64,000 bases of DNA from Lientehia hominis (GTDB lineage: Bacteria > Bacillota > Clostridia > Lachnospirales > Lachnospiraceae), in NCBI RefSeq assembly GCF_021044755.1, contig NZ_JAJNOR010000008.1, forward strand, positions 47,691 to 111,690. Reading direction: 5' to 3'. Made by a program: the position numbers and the translations under genes. Positions within the stretch are counted from its first letter, which is position 1. Every line of letters starts with the position of its first letter. Below, one piece after another: positions 9,106-17,924 of this stretch. The notes under the pieces are model-generated. The model saw only the letters and a program-made list of their open reading frames with translations, was not told where the DNA came from and ran no database searches.

Positions 9106-9750
9106 ATGAGTCGGGGTTTATTGGAAAGCTTGTTGTTTATGGCTGCGGGATACATGGCGGGAAGCGTACTGTTCGGGTATCTTCTGCCAAAGTACCGGAA
9201 GAATATGGACATCGATCAGCTGAGCGAGGATCACAATCCGGGGACGGCCAATGTGATGAAATACGCGGGGCTTCCCTTGGGAATCCTCTGTCTTGTCCTG
9301 GACATCGGAAAGGGGTATCTTCCCTTGATGTGGGCAGGAAGGTTCATGGCTCCGGTCAGTCTCTGGTTTGCGGGAGTCATGGTTGCGCCGGTCCTCGGGC
9401 ATGCATTTCCGTTCTGGCGCAACATGCGGGGCGGAAAGGCAATAGCGGTCAGCTTCGGCGTGCTCCTGGGTGTACAGCGGTACAGCCATAGTGTCTGGCT
9501 GCTGGCGCTGATCTATCTGTTCTTGTCTCTGATTGTGGTCATACGGCCCAACGAACGGCGGAGCGTCTATACCTTCTTGCTGTTTGGTATGGTTTCAGCC
9601 ATTGCGCTGCTTTGCGGCAGTCTGCCGGGAATCTGCGTGGGCAATATCCTGATAGCAGCCGTGGTGGTATATAAAAACTGGGAAGGAGCCGCTTTCGGCA
9701 GTGAAGAGACCAGAAGGATAAAACGCCGCCTGAAACAGGCGGGGGAATAA
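9106..9750 (+). CDS. PlsY-like acyl-phosphate:glycerol-3-phosphate acyltransferase
   Basis: A 214-residue multi-helix membrane protein of the PlsY (DUF205) family, which makes lysophosphatidate from acyl phosphate and glycerol-3-phosphate. The three family motifs are recognisable but altered: GSVLFGYLL where GSIPFGYLI is usual, DHNPGTANV where GSGNPGATNV is usual, and MRGGKAIAVSFG for the KGGKGVAT loop, preceded by GHAFP. The divergence and the glycolipid operon suggest a specialised paralogue rather than the housekeeping enzyme. An SD-like GGCGG and ATG follow 12 bases after the glycosyltransferase stop. Confidence 0.8.
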   Translation: MSRGLLESLLFMAAGYMAGSVLFGYLLPKYRKNMDIDQLSEDHNPGTANVMKYAGLPLGILCLVLDIGKGYLPLMWAGRFMAPVSLWFAGVMVAPVLGHAFPFWRNMRGGKAIAVSFGVLLGVQRYSHSVWLLALIYLFLSLIVVIRPNERRSVYTFLLFGMVSAIALLCGSLPGICVGNILIAAVVVYKNWEGAAFGSEETRRIKRRLKQAGE

Positions 9751-9782
9751 GGGGGGATTTTCCTCCCTTTTATTCTTTTATT
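9751..9782 (+). terminator. Terminator of the lipid operon
   Basis: GGGGGG and CCTCCC (9751-9756, 9762-9767) pair across ATTTT and are followed directly by a T-rich run. It starts at the PlsY-like stop codon. Confidence 0.65.
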
Positions 9783-9812
9783 ATACTTTTGATAACTGTA
9801 CAGGAGGATTGG

Positions 9813-10544
9813 ATGTATAAAATCGCGATCATTGAGGACAACGATAATATCCGTTTGGAACTGGCCGCTTATTTTGAACAGCATGATTATGAAACGGCCT
9901 GTTTCGGAGAAAAACGGCCTTATTCGGAGGAGCGGTGTATTTCGGAGGCGGAAGCGTGGGAAAATGCTGCGTCCCGGATGGCGGCAGAAATCTTGGCGGA
10001 AGGACCGGATATGATTCTCCTGGACATTAATCTGAATGTAACAGATGGTTTTGCCCTCTGCCGGAATATCAGAAAGGAATCGGAGGTTCCCATCATTTTT
10101 GTCACCGGAAGAGAAGGGGAACGGGATGAGTTGAAAGGAATCCGCCTGGGCGGTGATGATTTTATCCGAAAGCCTTACAGCCTTCCGGTTCTTCTGGCCA
10201 GGGTCGGCCGTATGCTGGAAAGGAACCGGGCGGGAGCAGGGGAGATACGGGTGGGAGAAGCGACGCTCAGCCTGGTCATGGGGCAGCTGACCTGCGGTGA
10301 GATCTGTCTGGAGCTTTCACCTAAGGAACTCCGAATGCTTTATTTTTTATGCCTGAATCAGGGGAAGGTGGTATCAAGGGATTCTTTGATGGAATATCTC
10401 TGGGATAACAAGATGTATGTGGATGAGAACATTTTGAATGTAAATCTGTCCCGGCTGAGGAAGCGGCTGGCCGACGCAGGGCTTTCTGACCTTGTGCAGA
10501 CGGTCCCGAGGAAGGGATACAAAGTGGAGGCGGCGGAAAAATGA
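9813..10544 (+). CDS. BceR-like response regulator (OmpR/PhoB family)
   Basis: A 243-residue response regulator controlling the peptide-resistance transporter downstream. The receiver has acidic IIEDND, phospho-acceptor Asp71 in LLDINL, a conserved Thr in FVTGREG and Lys in RKPYS; the C-terminal winged helix ends in QTVPRKGYKVE. An insertion of about 17-20 residues lies between the second strand and the acceptor strand (roughly residues 33-56), so the acceptor is shifted from its usual place near 51-54. ATG 9813 follows AGGAGG by five bases; an in-frame TTG at 9789 lacks support. It overlaps the kinase gene by four bases. Confidence 0.9.
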   Translation: MYKIAIIEDNDNIRLELAAYFEQHDYETACFGEKRPYSEERCISEAEAWENAASRMAAEILAEGPDMILLDINLNVTDGFALCRNIRKESEVPIIFVTGREGERDELKGIRLGGDDFIRKPYSLPVLLARVGRMLERNRAGAGEIRVGEATLSLVMGQLTCGEICLELSPKELRMLYFLCLNQGKVVSRDSLMEYLWDNKMYVDENILNVNLSRLRKRLADAGLSDLVQTVPRKGYKVEAAEK

Positions 10545-11563
10545 CGGATTTCATGACTTACTGTATTGAAAAGGCCATGATGCTGGTGGGAAATCTGCTT
10601 TTGGCGGTGATTCTGTCCGTTTATCTGATACTGCTCGGAAACCAGCCGGGAAACATCCTGCTGATCGACCTTATCTGGATCTTGGTTCTTTTGACAGTCG
10701 TTCTGTTCGGATACTGGAAATGGAAAAAGAGACAGAAGGAGGCTTTTGAGAAACTTGAGAGTCTGGACCGGAAATACCTGATCGCAGAGATTTTGGAAGA
10801 GCCGGATGAGATGGGGGGAAGGATGTATCATCAGATCCTTAAGAGCGCCTGTAAATCCATGGCCGATGAGATTCATGCAGCAAGAGAGACCACGGCGGCC
10901 TATAAGGAGTATATTGAAGAGTGGATCCATGAGATAAAGACGCCGATCACAGCTATAGATCTGATCTGTAAAAATCATGAGACCGGGGAAACAGGACGGA
11001 TCCGGGAAGAGCTGAGGAATGTAGACGGCCTGGTGGAACAGGTGCTTTATTATGCCCGGAGTGAGAACGTGGAAAAGGATTATTTTATCAGAGAACTGCC
11101 GCTGTCTGACGTGGTGAATCCGGCTGTCCGTTCCCAGCGGACTGCAATCCAGGAAAAGGGGATCCGCCTTATTGCAGAGGAGCTGCCGGAGACGGTCTGG
11201 ACCGATGAGAAATGGATGACTTTTATTTTGAATCAACTCCTTTCAAATGCAGTGAAATATGCGGATAAAAAGGATTCCTGGATTTCTCTGCGTGGGGAGA
11301 AAACCGACGGCAGTGTGCGGCTTTATGTGGAGGACAATGGGTGCGGGATAAGTCAAAAGGATCTTCCGAGAGTATTTGAAAAGGGATTTACCGGAGGAGC
11401 CAGGGGTAATCAGAAAGCCACCGGGATGGGACTTTATCTCAGCAAAAAGCTGTGCGGGCGCCTGGGGCTGTCGCTGGAAATCGATTCAGTCCAGGGAAAC
11501 TATACAAGAGCAGTCATTGGCTTCCCTGTGGGTGATTATGTGGATCCGGCCAGAAGGCCGTAG
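10541..11563 (+). CDS. BceS-like intramembrane-sensing histidine kinase
   Basis: A 340-residue kinase with two close N-terminal helices (about residues 12-35 and 40-58) and almost no external loop, typical of kinases that sense through their cognate ABC transporter. The H-box is EWIHEIKTPITAI (His about 130). The ATPase domain has NQLLSNAVKYA, DNGCGIS and ATGMGLYLSKKL. It is translationally coupled to the regulator (ATGA overlap) and sits before the BceAB genes. The short sensor and the FEKGFTG box agree with the BceS/YvcQ subgroup. Confidence 0.9.
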   Translation: MTDFMTYCIEKAMMLVGNLLLAVILSVYLILLGNQPGNILLIDLIWILVLLTVVLFGYWKWKKRQKEAFEKLESLDRKYLIAEILEEPDEMGGRMYHQILKSACKSMADEIHAARETTAAYKEYIEEWIHEIKTPITAIDLICKNHETGETGRIREELRNVDGLVEQVLYYARSENVEKDYFIRELPLSDVVNPAVRSQRTAIQEKGIRLIAEELPETVWTDEKWMTFILNQLLSNAVKYADKKDSWISLRGEKTDGSVRLYVEDNGCGISQKDLPRVFEKGFTGGARGNQKATGMGLYLSKKLCGRLGLSLEIDSVQGNYTRAVIGFPVGDYVDPARRP

Positions 11564-11569
11564 AAAATA

Positions 11570-11613
11570 TTACAAAACTGTAAGTAAACAAAAGAAGCAA
11601 TGCCTGTTATAGT
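11570..11613 (+). promoter_or_regulatory. BceR-type operator and promoter of the transporter genes
   Basis: TTACA-AAAC-TGTAA at 11570-11583 matches exactly the published BceR-family consensus TNACA-N4-TGTAA. It lies directly upstream of a weak -35 (TAAACA, 11585-11590) and an extended -10 TGTTATAGT (TATAGT at 11608-11613, 17-base spacer). The transporter genes start 37 bases farther on. This is the arrangement expected for activation by the phosphorylated regulator. Confidence 0.85.
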
Positions 11614-11649
11614 GTACGTAGAGAAGAAGACCGGAAAGGAGAACGGCAC

Positions 11650-12411
11650 ATGGAAGCATTGCTGAAGATTTCAAACGTAGAAAAATATTACGGCTCAAAA
11701 GCCTATATGACAAAAGCCCTGGACAATGTATCTTTTCAGGTGGAAAAGGGGGAGTTCCTGGGTATCATGGGGGCATCGGGAAGCGGAAAGACAACCCTTT
11801 TAAACTGTATATCCACTATTGACAGTGTGACTGCGGGACATATCCATCTGAGAGACAGGGACATCACAGAACTCCGTGACAGAGAGCTGGCAAGATTTCG
11901 TATGGAGAACTTGGGCTTTGTGTTTCAGGATTTTAATCTGCTGGACACTTTGACTATTGAGGAGAATATCGCGCTGGCTCCGCTCGTCAGCGGAAAAGAA
12001 GAGGACGTCGGCAGTCATGTAAAGGAAATCGCAAAACGGCTTGGAATCGAGGATATCCTGAAAAAGTTTCCTTATGAAGTGTCGGGAGGGCAGAAGCAGC
12101 GATGCGCCTGTGCACGGGCGCTGATCGGAAGGCCGTCTCTTGTCCTGGCTGATGAGCCGACGGGAGCTTTGGATTCGAAAGCTGCAGGGATGCTCCTTGA
12201 AAGCTTCACCGATATGAACCGGAATATGGATGCGACCATTCTGATGGTGACTCATGATCTGTTTTCCGCCAGTTACTGCAGCCGGATCTTATTTCTGCAG
12301 GACGGAAAGATATTCAATGAGATCTGGAGGGGAGGACGGACCAGAAAAGAATTTTTTGGCGAGATCATGGATGTGGTGACCTTCCTGGGAGGTGAAGCCG
12401 ATGCTGGGTAA
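11650..12411 (+). CDS. BceA-like ABC transporter ATP-binding protein
   Basis: A 253-residue MacB/BceA-type ATPase. Walker A GASGSGKTT (about residues 44-52), Q-loop FQDFNLL, signature VSGGQKQR, Walker B LVLADEPTGALDSK and H-switch THD are all present. It has AAAGGAG nine bases before the ATG. It pairs with the large FtsX-type permease that overlaps its 3' end. Such pairs free cell-wall precursor targets from peptide antibiotics and signal drug load to the kinase. Confidence 0.93.
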   Translation: MEALLKISNVEKYYGSKAYMTKALDNVSFQVEKGEFLGIMGASGSGKTTLLNCISTIDSVTAGHIHLRDRDITELRDRELARFRMENLGFVFQDFNLLDTLTIEENIALAPLVSGKEEDVGSHVKEIAKRLGIEDILKKFPYEVSGGQKQRCACARALIGRPSLVLADEPTGALDSKAAGMLLESFTDMNRNMDATILMVTHDLFSASYCSRILFLQDGKIFNEIWRGGRTRKEFFGEIMDVVTFLGGEADAG

Positions 12412-14410
12412 AGTGGCTTTCCGCAATGCCAGGCGGTCTGCAAAGGACTACGGAATCTATATGGTCACGGTGACTATCGCCTTTGCCCTGATATACGCAT
12501 ATAATATGCTGATCTACTCCGATGACATTAAAGAGTTAAGCTCGTCCATGGACAGTATGACCATAGCGATCATCATGGTGTCGGCCATAGTGGTCCTGGC
12601 AGTGGGCTGGCTGGTCTCCTATATGACGAAGTTCATGCTGCAAAAAAGGAGCAGGGAGCTGGGGACGTATATGATGCTTGGAATCTCTAACCGTACCATC
12701 GCCCGGATGTTTCTGCTGGAACAGGTTTTTATGGGAGTCGTAGCCGCGCTCTGCGGCATCCTTCTGGGCAGCTTTTTATATCAGATACTGGTCTCTGTGA
12801 TTATGAATATCTTCCATTCCCATTATGAGATCCGGCTGGCATTTTCTGTACAGGCTCTTGTCCTGACCGGGATATATATTGCGCTCATTTATCTGTTTGC
12901 CTTGTTTTTTACCAGAAGGCGTCTGAAAAAGATGAAGATCTGCGACCTCTTGTATGCAGAAAAAAAGAATGAAAATACTGCGATCGGGAAGACAAGAGGG
13001 CATTGGATCCTGCTGATAGCTTCTGCTGCCGTGGGATTCTTCGGATGCTTCAAACTTTACGAGGGATTTCAGAATGCGGAAGAAGAGATAGGGAACGCTC
13101 TTCTGATAGGGACTGCCTGTCTTATAGTGTGCCTGTATGGCTGCTATATCTTTCTTTCTGCTTTTCTCTCCAGACTGTTTTTAAAGAAGGAGAAAAGGAA
13201 ATATAAAAAGGATAATATGTTCCTGTTCCGGAATCTGACAGCCAAGATGAATACCATGAGTATAACACTGGGAACACTGGCCATGCTGATTACTCTCACC
13301 CTGGTGGCTTCTCAGGTGGCTCTTTTGTTCAATGGATTTTTTGAGTCGCAGGCGGCCATTTCTACCGGGTTTGACGTGCTGATTTCCGCCAATGTGGAGG
13401 ATGAGGAGAAAAAAGATTTTGATTTTTCCGATTATGAAGCATATCTGGAAGAGAACCTGGGGATTCAAAGGAAGCTCAAATATTCTCTGTATGTGAGCGG
13501 AAACAGGACGGTATGGAACTGGATAGAAGAACACTCGTCCAAACTGGCTGTAGACTGGTTTGATTCGGACCCGGTGATTGCCTATAGTGATTATCAGGCT
13601 CTTCGGGAAATCCAGGGTTATGAACCGGTCTTTCTGGAAAAGGATTCTTATTTGATTTCTTCACTGGGAAATATCAGTGAATGTATCGGATCTCAGAAGA
13701 TACCGTTGGAAATCAATGGAAGGAGACTGAGCATGCAGGAATGCCGACTGGAGAATTTTGCCCAGAACGGCATCAATGGTTATTATTATTTTCTGGTAGT
13801 TCCCGACGACGTAGCTCTTGGACTTGCGGTGGAAAAGAAGAGCCTTGCGGTGGATACGGCACGGGAAACGACGGAGCAGGACTATGAGAACCTGGACAGT
13901 ATTAGAAGCAAGACGGTCAAAAAGATTGAGTCAATAGACGAAAATGGTGAAATATATGAATCGGAAGTCTTGATGAGAGACGCCTGGATAGAAGTGAAGG
14001 GAAAGACATTGAATGAAAAATATTCGTTTTTTACAGTATTTTCTTTTGCTCTGTTTTATCTGTCCCTGATCTTCAGCTGTGTGGTGGCTACTATTTTGGT
14101 GGTCCAACAGCTAAGCGAAGCGTCCAGATATAAGTTCCGGTATCGGGTGCTCTCCAACCTGGGTATGACGAAAAGCCGGATGGAACGCCTGATATTTAAA
14201 CAGATGGTCTTCTATTTTGGTGCGCCCCTGATTCTTCCGGTGTTCTTAAGCGCGTTTATTACATTCTGTGTCAATGAACTATGCCGGATGTTTGTGGGAA
14301 TGGCGCTGTTCCTGCCCTCTGTGCTGGGCGCTCTTTGCCTGTTCCTCCTGGTGTATCTGCTGTATTTTGCCGCGGCCTATATCAGTTATCGGAAAAGTGT
14401 GTTAGAATAA
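12401..14410 (+). CDS. BceB-like FtsX-family permease
   Basis: A permease of about 669 residues. The pattern is four N-terminal helices, more helices near residues 195-260, a pair of FtsX-type helices around 285-320, then an external domain of about 210 residues (roughly 325-535) and three C-terminal helices with a final FtsX segment (LSNLGMTKSRMERL). The external domain is the presumed peptide sensor of this family. ATG 12401 has GGAGG nine bases upstream and overlaps the ATPase gene by 11 bases; an upstream in-frame GTG at 12392 overlaps the GGAGG itself. Specificity cannot be read from the sequence, though bacitracin or lantibiotics are typical. Confidence 0.9.
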   Translation: MLGKVAFRNARRSAKDYGIYMVTVTIAFALIYAYNMLIYSDDIKELSSSMDSMTIAIIMVSAIVVLAVGWLVSYMTKFMLQKRSRELGTYMMLGISNRTIARMFLLEQVFMGVVAALCGILLGSFLYQILVSVIMNIFHSHYEIRLAFSVQALVLTGIYIALIYLFALFFTRRRLKKMKICDLLYAEKKNENTAIGKTRGHWILLIASAAVGFFGCFKLYEGFQNAEEEIGNALLIGTACLIVCLYGCYIFLSAFLSRLFLKKEKRKYKKDNMFLFRNLTAKMNTMSITLGTLAMLITLTLVASQVALLFNGFFESQAAISTGFDVLISANVEDEEKKDFDFSDYEAYLEENLGIQRKLKYSLYVSGNRTVWNWIEEHSSKLAVDWFDSDPVIAYSDYQALREIQGYEPVFLEKDSYLISSLGNISECIGSQKIPLEINGRRLSMQECRLENFAQNGINGYYYFLVVPDDVALGLAVEKKSLAVDTARETTEQDYENLDSIRSKTVKKIESIDENGEIYESEVLMRDAWIEVKGKTLNEKYSFFTVFSFALFYLSLIFSCVVATILVVQQLSEASRYKFRYRVLSNLGMTKSRMERLIFKQMVFYFGAPLILPVFLSAFITFCVNELCRMFVGMALFLPSVLGALCLFLLVYLLYFAAAYISYRKSVLE

Positions 14411-14470
14411 GAGACAGAATAGGAAAAGAAAGGCTCCCGGTGTGCCGGCGCCGGAAATAAGGAGGACAGC

Positions 14471-15289
14471 ATGGTACAGAAGAGAATCCCGCTCACGGGC
14501 ATCAGAAATGCGAGGGACTTAGGCGGTCACAGGACAAAGGACGGACGTCTGTTAAGAGAGCACAGGCTGATTCGCAGCGGTGCCCTGACCCGCGCCACAA
14601 AAGAAGATATCCGGATTCTGACAGAGGAATACGGCGTGCATACCATCGTGGACTTTCGGACGTTGACTGAATATGAAAGTGAACCGGATCCAGAGATTCC
14701 CGGCGTGCGTATGATACATGACCCGATCCTAAAGAAGCTGGAGGGCGGCCTCACCAGGCAGACGGACAGCATGCCGGAGTATGGGAGACCGGTAGAAATG
14801 ATGATGTGGCTGGCAGAAAGACTGGGAGGAAAGGCTCTGGATTATATGACTTCCCTGTATCCGGTCCTGGTGACGGATGAACATTGTGTGACTCATTATA
14901 AAAGCTTTTTTGAACTGCTTCTTTCCAACGAGGAGGGGGCGGTCCTGTGGCACTGTACGGCCGGAAAGGACCGGGCAGGCACAGGTGCGGCCCTGGTCTT
15001 GTGCGCCTTGGGCGTGGAAGAGGAGGTCATTATAGAAAATTATCTTTACACCAACGACTGCCTTGAGGAAGAGACCGAAGGCCTTTTGGAAGAAGCGCGG
15101 ACTTTGGGCGCCGAAGCCGGCATGTTGGAGGAAATCCGTATCCTGAATTCAGTGGACCGGAGATATCTGGAAAAGGAATTTGAGACCATGAAAACGGTTT
15201 ATGGTTCTATGGAAGCATTTCTGGAGGGACCATTGGGGCTGACAAAGGAGAAGCTGGCAAGGCTTCAGGAGCTATATCTGGAGCCTTGA
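14471..15289 (+). CDS. Tyrosine/dual-specificity protein phosphatase (Y_phosphatase3-like)
   Basis: A 272-residue phosphatase with the CX5R P-loop HCTAGKDRAG (Cys about 159), a general-acid region before it, and the N-terminal RNARDLGG...LIRSGAL signature of bacterial Y_phosphatase3 proteins. Relatives act on phosphotyrosine or phosphoinositides. AAGGAGGACAGC precedes the ATG. It is cytoplasmic, with no signal peptide. The endonuclease IV gene follows after 58 bases; a shared transcript is likely but a functional link is not evident. Confidence 0.88.
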   Translation: MVQKRIPLTGIRNARDLGGHRTKDGRLLREHRLIRSGALTRATKEDIRILTEEYGVHTIVDFRTLTEYESEPDPEIPGVRMIHDPILKKLEGGLTRQTDSMPEYGRPVEMMMWLAERLGGKALDYMTSLYPVLVTDEHCVTHYKSFFELLLSNEEGAVLWHCTAGKDRAGTGAALVLCALGVEEEVIIENYLYTNDCLEEETEGLLEEARTLGAEAGMLEEIRILNSVDRRYLEKEFETMKTVYGSMEAFLEGPLGLTKEKLARLQELYLEP

Positions 15290-15347
15290 ATGGATACGGG
15301 GGAGGTCTTTTCATCAAGAGGAGACTTTTGGAGCTGGAGGGAAATTT

Positions 15348-16181
15348 ATGATATTTGCAGGCAGCCACATTTCTTCTGCCAAGGGCTATGCGGCAATGGG
15401 AAAACAGATAGAAAAGCTGGGAGGCGATACTTTCGCCTTTTTTACGAGAAATCCCAGAGGAGGAAAAGCAAAGGATATAAAACAGGAGGATGTGAAGGAA
15501 TTCCTGGAGATATCGGCCGTATTGAAATTTGGTCCTCTGGTGGCGCACGCACCTTATACTCTAAATGCATGTGCGGCCAAAGAAAACCTGAGGGATTTTG
15601 CAAGGGACGTCATGAAGGACGATCTAAAACGTCTGGAGTATACGCCGGGGAATTACTATAATTTTCATCCGGGATGCCATGTGGGACAGGGGACAGAAAA
15701 GGGGATCGAACAGATTGCTGAAATCTTAAATGAGATCATCACCCCGGATCAGCATACGATAGTGCTCCTGGAGACTATGGCGGGAAAGGGAAGCGAGGTT
15801 GGCGGCCGATTCGAGGAGCTGCGCGGAATCCTGGACAGGGTGGCCCTTTCGGAAAAGGTCGGAGTATGCCTGGATACCTGCCATGTATGGGATGCCGGCT
15901 ATGATATTGTGAATGATCTGGACGGCGTTCTCGGGGAATTTGACCGTGTGATCGGCCTGGAGAGGTTGAAAGCTCTTCATACCAACGACAGCCAGAATCC
16001 GAGAGGGAGCCATAAGGACCGTCACGCCACGCTGGGAAACGGCACCATAGGCAGGGATGCTTTTGTCCGTCTGGTGAACCATCCGGCCGTACAGGGACTG
16101 CCCTGTATCATGGAAACTCCCAATGACGAGGCGGGATGGACAGAAGAGATTGCTTTTATGAAGCATGCCTGCAGACAGTAA
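15348..16181 (+). CDS. nfo: Endonuclease IV (AP endonuclease)
   Basis: A 277-residue zinc-dependent apurinic/apyrimidinic endonuclease for base excision repair. Signature stretches in order: FAGSHIS at the N-terminus, VAHAPYTLN, NFHPGCHVG, LLETMAGKG, VCLDTCHVWDAGYD, HTNDSQNPRGSHKDRH and MET at the end; they supply the His, Glu and Asp ligands of the three-zinc site. Length matches the family. The ATG follows GGAGGGAAATTT. Confidence 0.95.
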   Translation: MIFAGSHISSAKGYAAMGKQIEKLGGDTFAFFTRNPRGGKAKDIKQEDVKEFLEISAVLKFGPLVAHAPYTLNACAAKENLRDFARDVMKDDLKRLEYTPGNYYNFHPGCHVGQGTEKGIEQIAEILNEIITPDQHTIVLLETMAGKGSEVGGRFEELRGILDRVALSEKVGVCLDTCHVWDAGYDIVNDLDGVLGEFDRVIGLERLKALHTNDSQNPRGSHKDRHATLGNGTIGRDAFVRLVNHPAVQGLPCIMETPNDEAGWTEEIAFMKHACRQ

Positions 16182-16216
16182 GGGTGAAGCAGAGCATCAG
16201 AACAGGAGGTGCGGCG

Positions 16217-16837
16217 GTGAAAGAGGAGACGAGTTCCAACTATGAGAAGCTGAGTGAACAGTGGCGGAGAGATTTTTTGGGGTGGGACCAGGAGGCGTTA
16301 TGCCGGAAGCTGGGGATCAAAGATTATGATGAGGACAGCATCAGGCTGTCCTATTTTGGCATACGCTGCAGGATTGACAGGAAGACGGGGCTTATAAGCC
16401 GTCCCGGCGAGCCTGAGTACGTACCATCCTTCAATACGCAGATGGCAATCTATCATTTGCTGTACTATTCGTCAGAACATCCGTATAATTCGGGGGAGTG
16501 GGTGAATTTCCGGGAGGTGAAAAATGCCGGTGTATTTGAAAAGGCGTTTGAAAAAATGGTGCTTCGTCCTTTTGCGGAAGCGTTCGCCGGAAGAACGGAA
16601 GCATTTGAGGAAGCGGGGAGGAGACTGGGATTTGCCCCGATTCCGTATGGAGACGCAGGATTTGAAGTGCCCGCGTTTTCTTGTATTCCTATCCGGGTGA
16701 TGTTCTGGGACGGCGATGAGGAATTTCCGGCGAAGGTCACACTGCTTTTTGACAGGAACATCACACAGTTCACCCATCCGGAGACAGTGGTGCTCCTGGC
16801 GGAGGAGTGTATGGGGTTTTTTCTAAAGATGTTGTGA
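16217..16837 (+). CDS. DUF3786-like protein
   Basis: A roughly 206-residue soluble protein resembling the DUF3786 family of strict anaerobes (YFGIRCRIDRKTGLI, then a strand-rich C-terminal half ending in VLLAEECMGFFLKML). Its function is unknown. GTG 16217 is chosen because AGGAGG lies seven bases upstream; the longer in-frame start overlaps nfo and has no ribosome binding site. It lies 35 bases after nfo and is probably cotranscribed. Confidence 0.72.
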   Translation: MKEETSSNYEKLSEQWRRDFLGWDQEALCRKLGIKDYDEDSIRLSYFGIRCRIDRKTGLISRPGEPEYVPSFNTQMAIYHLLYYSSEHPYNSGEWVNFREVKNAGVFEKAFEKMVLRPFAEAFAGRTEAFEEAGRRLGFAPIPYGDAGFEVPAFSCIPIRVMFWDGDEEFPAKVTLLFDRNITQFTHPETVVLLAEECMGFFLKML

Positions 16838-16925
16838 ATTTCATCAGCCGATGGTAAGATAGAAAAAGATTGGCAAGTACCATCTCGAAGGAAAAAGACA
16901 ATATGGAGAAAAAAGGAGTAGTGAG

Positions 16926-17858
16926 ATGAAGCAGTCTTTTGCAGAACAGATTAAAGGGAACGATCCTCTGATCGAAAAACCCAAAAATGTGATTCAGGGT
17001 ACCATATCGGGATATCCGGTCAACGTCGTGTTCGGAGTGAACGGCGGCGCATTCTGGCGTATCGTGGTGGATGCGAAGCAGGGACAGAATCCTCCCGGTT
17101 ATCTGATGGACGGTTTTCTGGCGGAGATGCGTTCCGGCGTGAAAAAGGTAACGAAGGCATCCTATGACGGAAAGCGGATTGAGATACTTATGAGGTCTTC
17201 CGGAAAAGCCGGCCTTCAGATACGGGATATACTGGACCACATTGCGGCGTATCTTACACAGAACGGCTATGTGCCCTGCTGCGGCTGCTGCGGAGAAGAA
17301 GTGCCTGTGACGCTTTCCAGCATAAACGGCTGTATGGATTTTATGTGTGATGGCTGCTATGGCGGGCTCTGCAATAATCTGGAAATCAACAAACAGCAGA
17401 TGAAAGAACGGAAAGGCAATATCGTGACTGGGATCGTAGGAGCCTTACTGGGAGCTCTGCTGGGAGGCGTGCTCTGGGTCATCATCTATCAGCTGGGATA
17501 CATAGCCGGGATCGCGGGCCTGGTGGCGGCGGTTTGTGCCTTGAAAGGATATGAGAAGTTTGGCGGAAAGATCAATGTGGCCGGCGTCGTGGTCTCACTG
17601 GCAATCGTGGCAGTTGTGATCTATTTTGCCCAGAACGTGGGTCTGGCGCTGGAAATCTACAGGGAATTCAAGGAATATGACATCACCTTTTTTGACGCGT
17701 ACCGTTCCATTCCGGAGTTTATGACATATCCGGAGATCAGCGGCATGTTTTATAAAGACCTGATCGTCGGCTATGGCCTGACCGCCATTGCCAGCTTTGC
17801 CACGGTCCGCAGCATGTTCCAGAACAGCACGGGAAACTATAAGACAGGGCGGTATTGA
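16926..17858 (+). CDS. Membrane protein with zinc-ribbon-like cysteine cluster
   Basis: A 310-residue protein of unknown family. Residues 1-110 form a soluble domain; a cysteine cluster follows (CCGCCGEE at about 118, then CMDFMCDGCYGGLC near 140), looking like a zinc ribbon; then about four membrane helices (roughly 160-235 and 275-300) with glycine-rich stretches GALLGALLGG and GIAGLVAAV. AAAAGGAG precedes the ATG. It stands alone, 88 bases after the DUF3786 gene and before a convergent terminator. Confidence 0.72.
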   Translation: MKQSFAEQIKGNDPLIEKPKNVIQGTISGYPVNVVFGVNGGAFWRIVVDAKQGQNPPGYLMDGFLAEMRSGVKKVTKASYDGKRIEILMRSSGKAGLQIRDILDHIAAYLTQNGYVPCCGCCGEEVPVTLSSINGCMDFMCDGCYGGLCNNLEINKQQMKERKGNIVTGIVGALLGALLGGVLWVIIYQLGYIAGIAGLVAAVCALKGYEKFGGKINVAGVVVSLAIVAVVIYFAQNVGLALEIYREFKEYDITFFDAYRSIPEFMTYPEISGMFYKDLIVGYGLTAIASFATVRSMFQNSTGNYKTGRY

Positions 17859-17868
17859 AACTGCCGTA

Positions 17869-17913
17869 TCAAAAAAGAGCGTATCGGAACAGATTCCGGA
17901 CGCTCTTTTTACA
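17869..17913. terminator. Bidirectional terminator between convergent genes
   Basis: An A-tract-flanked stem, AAAAAGAGCGT/ACGCTCTTTTT, encloses an inner CGGAA/TTCCG stem. It has T runs on either strand and lies between the membrane protein and the DeoR regulator. Confidence 0.88.
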
Positions 17914-17924
17914 ATAAGGAAAAA

